A DNA stretch of 16,682 bases from an uncultured Oscillospiraceae bacterium. GTDB lineage: Bacteria; Bacillota; Clostridia; Oscillospirales; Ruminococcaceae. The stretch is from the NCBI GenBank assembly GCA_934456315.1, contig CAKSHG010000024.1, positions 1 through 16,682 on the forward strand, written 5' to 3'. The notes under the pieces are model-generated. The model had not been told where the DNA came from. It saw only the letters and a program-made list of their open reading frames with translations, and searched no databases. A program made the translations under genes and the position numbers. Positions 16,464-16,682 of this stretch are shown here, in pieces. Position 1 is the stretch's first letter. Each line of letters begins with the position of its first letter.

Positions 16464-16682
16464 TCAGGTGAGGTTCTTGATAGCTTCGTTGATCTCGTTG
16501 ATACGAGCGTCGATAACTGCGAAGTTAGCCTCTCTAAGCTGTGTGTAGGACTGCTCGCCCTGAATGTAAACATACTTGGTGAGCTGCTCTACGTTGGAAT
16601 CTGCGGTATCAGCAGATGCGATATCAGTACCCAGACCGTTCTTGAAGTCGAAGATAGGAGTGAGCTTGCTGGTGCCGTCAAG
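16464..16682 (-). CDS. C-terminal end of an unrecognised, probably highly expressed protein
   Basis: The last 72 codons of a gene whose start lies beyond the right edge; the stop TGA is at 16466-16464. The frame is open to the edge and ends in helix-like sequence (REANFAVIDARINEINEAIK near the terminus) after a more extended part (SKLTPIFDFKNGLGTDIASA). Codon choice differs from the rest of the window: GTT, GCT, CGT, GGT, ACT and CTT are used often where neighbours prefer C or G in third position, and AGG or ATA codons are absent. This is the usual signature of very high expression. I do not recognise the family; the sequence visible contains no catalytic motif I can name. Confidence 0.7.
   Translation of the reverse strand, partial: LDGTSKLTPIFDFKNGLGTDIASADTADSNVEQLTKYVYIQGEQSYTQLREANFAVIDARINEINEAIKNLT

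Overview
The window looks like chromosomal DNA from a gut or rumen Firmicute (class Clostridia), probably Ruminococcus or a close relative. The reasons are a moderately high GC content with strongly GC-ending codons, AGGAGG-type ribosome sites, a lipoprotein of the CotH family, a DinF/NorM-like MATE transporter, a PucR-type regulator and a one-membrane F-type ATPase operon. Five gene-proximal promoters are perfect TTGACA-N17-TATAAT matches and help to fix the true start codons. The genus is an inference.

Layout. Bases 1-250 hold no gene but carry a run of five short palindromes, probably a genome-wide repeat. A CotH-kinase lipoprotein (347-1771, +) follows with its own promoter and terminator. 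A MATE efflux gene (1948-3297, +) has a leader in which an intrinsic terminator lies between promoter and gene. Convergent to it is a three-gene operon on the minus strand (6421 down to 3334) encoding three different P-loop GTPases with overlapping stop/start codons: a membrane-anchored one, one with a DUF697-like hydrophobic tail, and one with a long helical tail. Between that operon and a LysR regulator (6982-7863, +) is an unassigned small coding remnant. The LysR gene has a palindrome at its transcription start.

The centre is the ATP synthase operon on the minus strand, transcribed from about 14192 to 7911: atpB (a), atpE (c), atpF (b), atpA (alpha), atpG (gamma), atpD (beta), atpC (epsilon). 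There is no separate atpH (delta). Instead the alpha subunit carries about 90 extra N-terminal residues that resemble the C-terminal domain of delta, so the window appears to encode a delta-alpha fusion. The c subunit also carries a probable signal peptide and an acidic spacer before its two membrane helices. Upstream of atpB, on the same strand with only 53 bases between, is a YoaK/DUF1275 membrane protein that may be co-transcribed with the operon.

Divergent from it is a PucR-family regulator (15178-16383, +), ending at a perfect 30-base palindromic terminator. A partial, unrecognised gene with codon use typical of high expression enters from the right edge on the minus strand. The delta-alpha fusion is the observation most worth following up; the GTPase triplet and the MATE leader come next.
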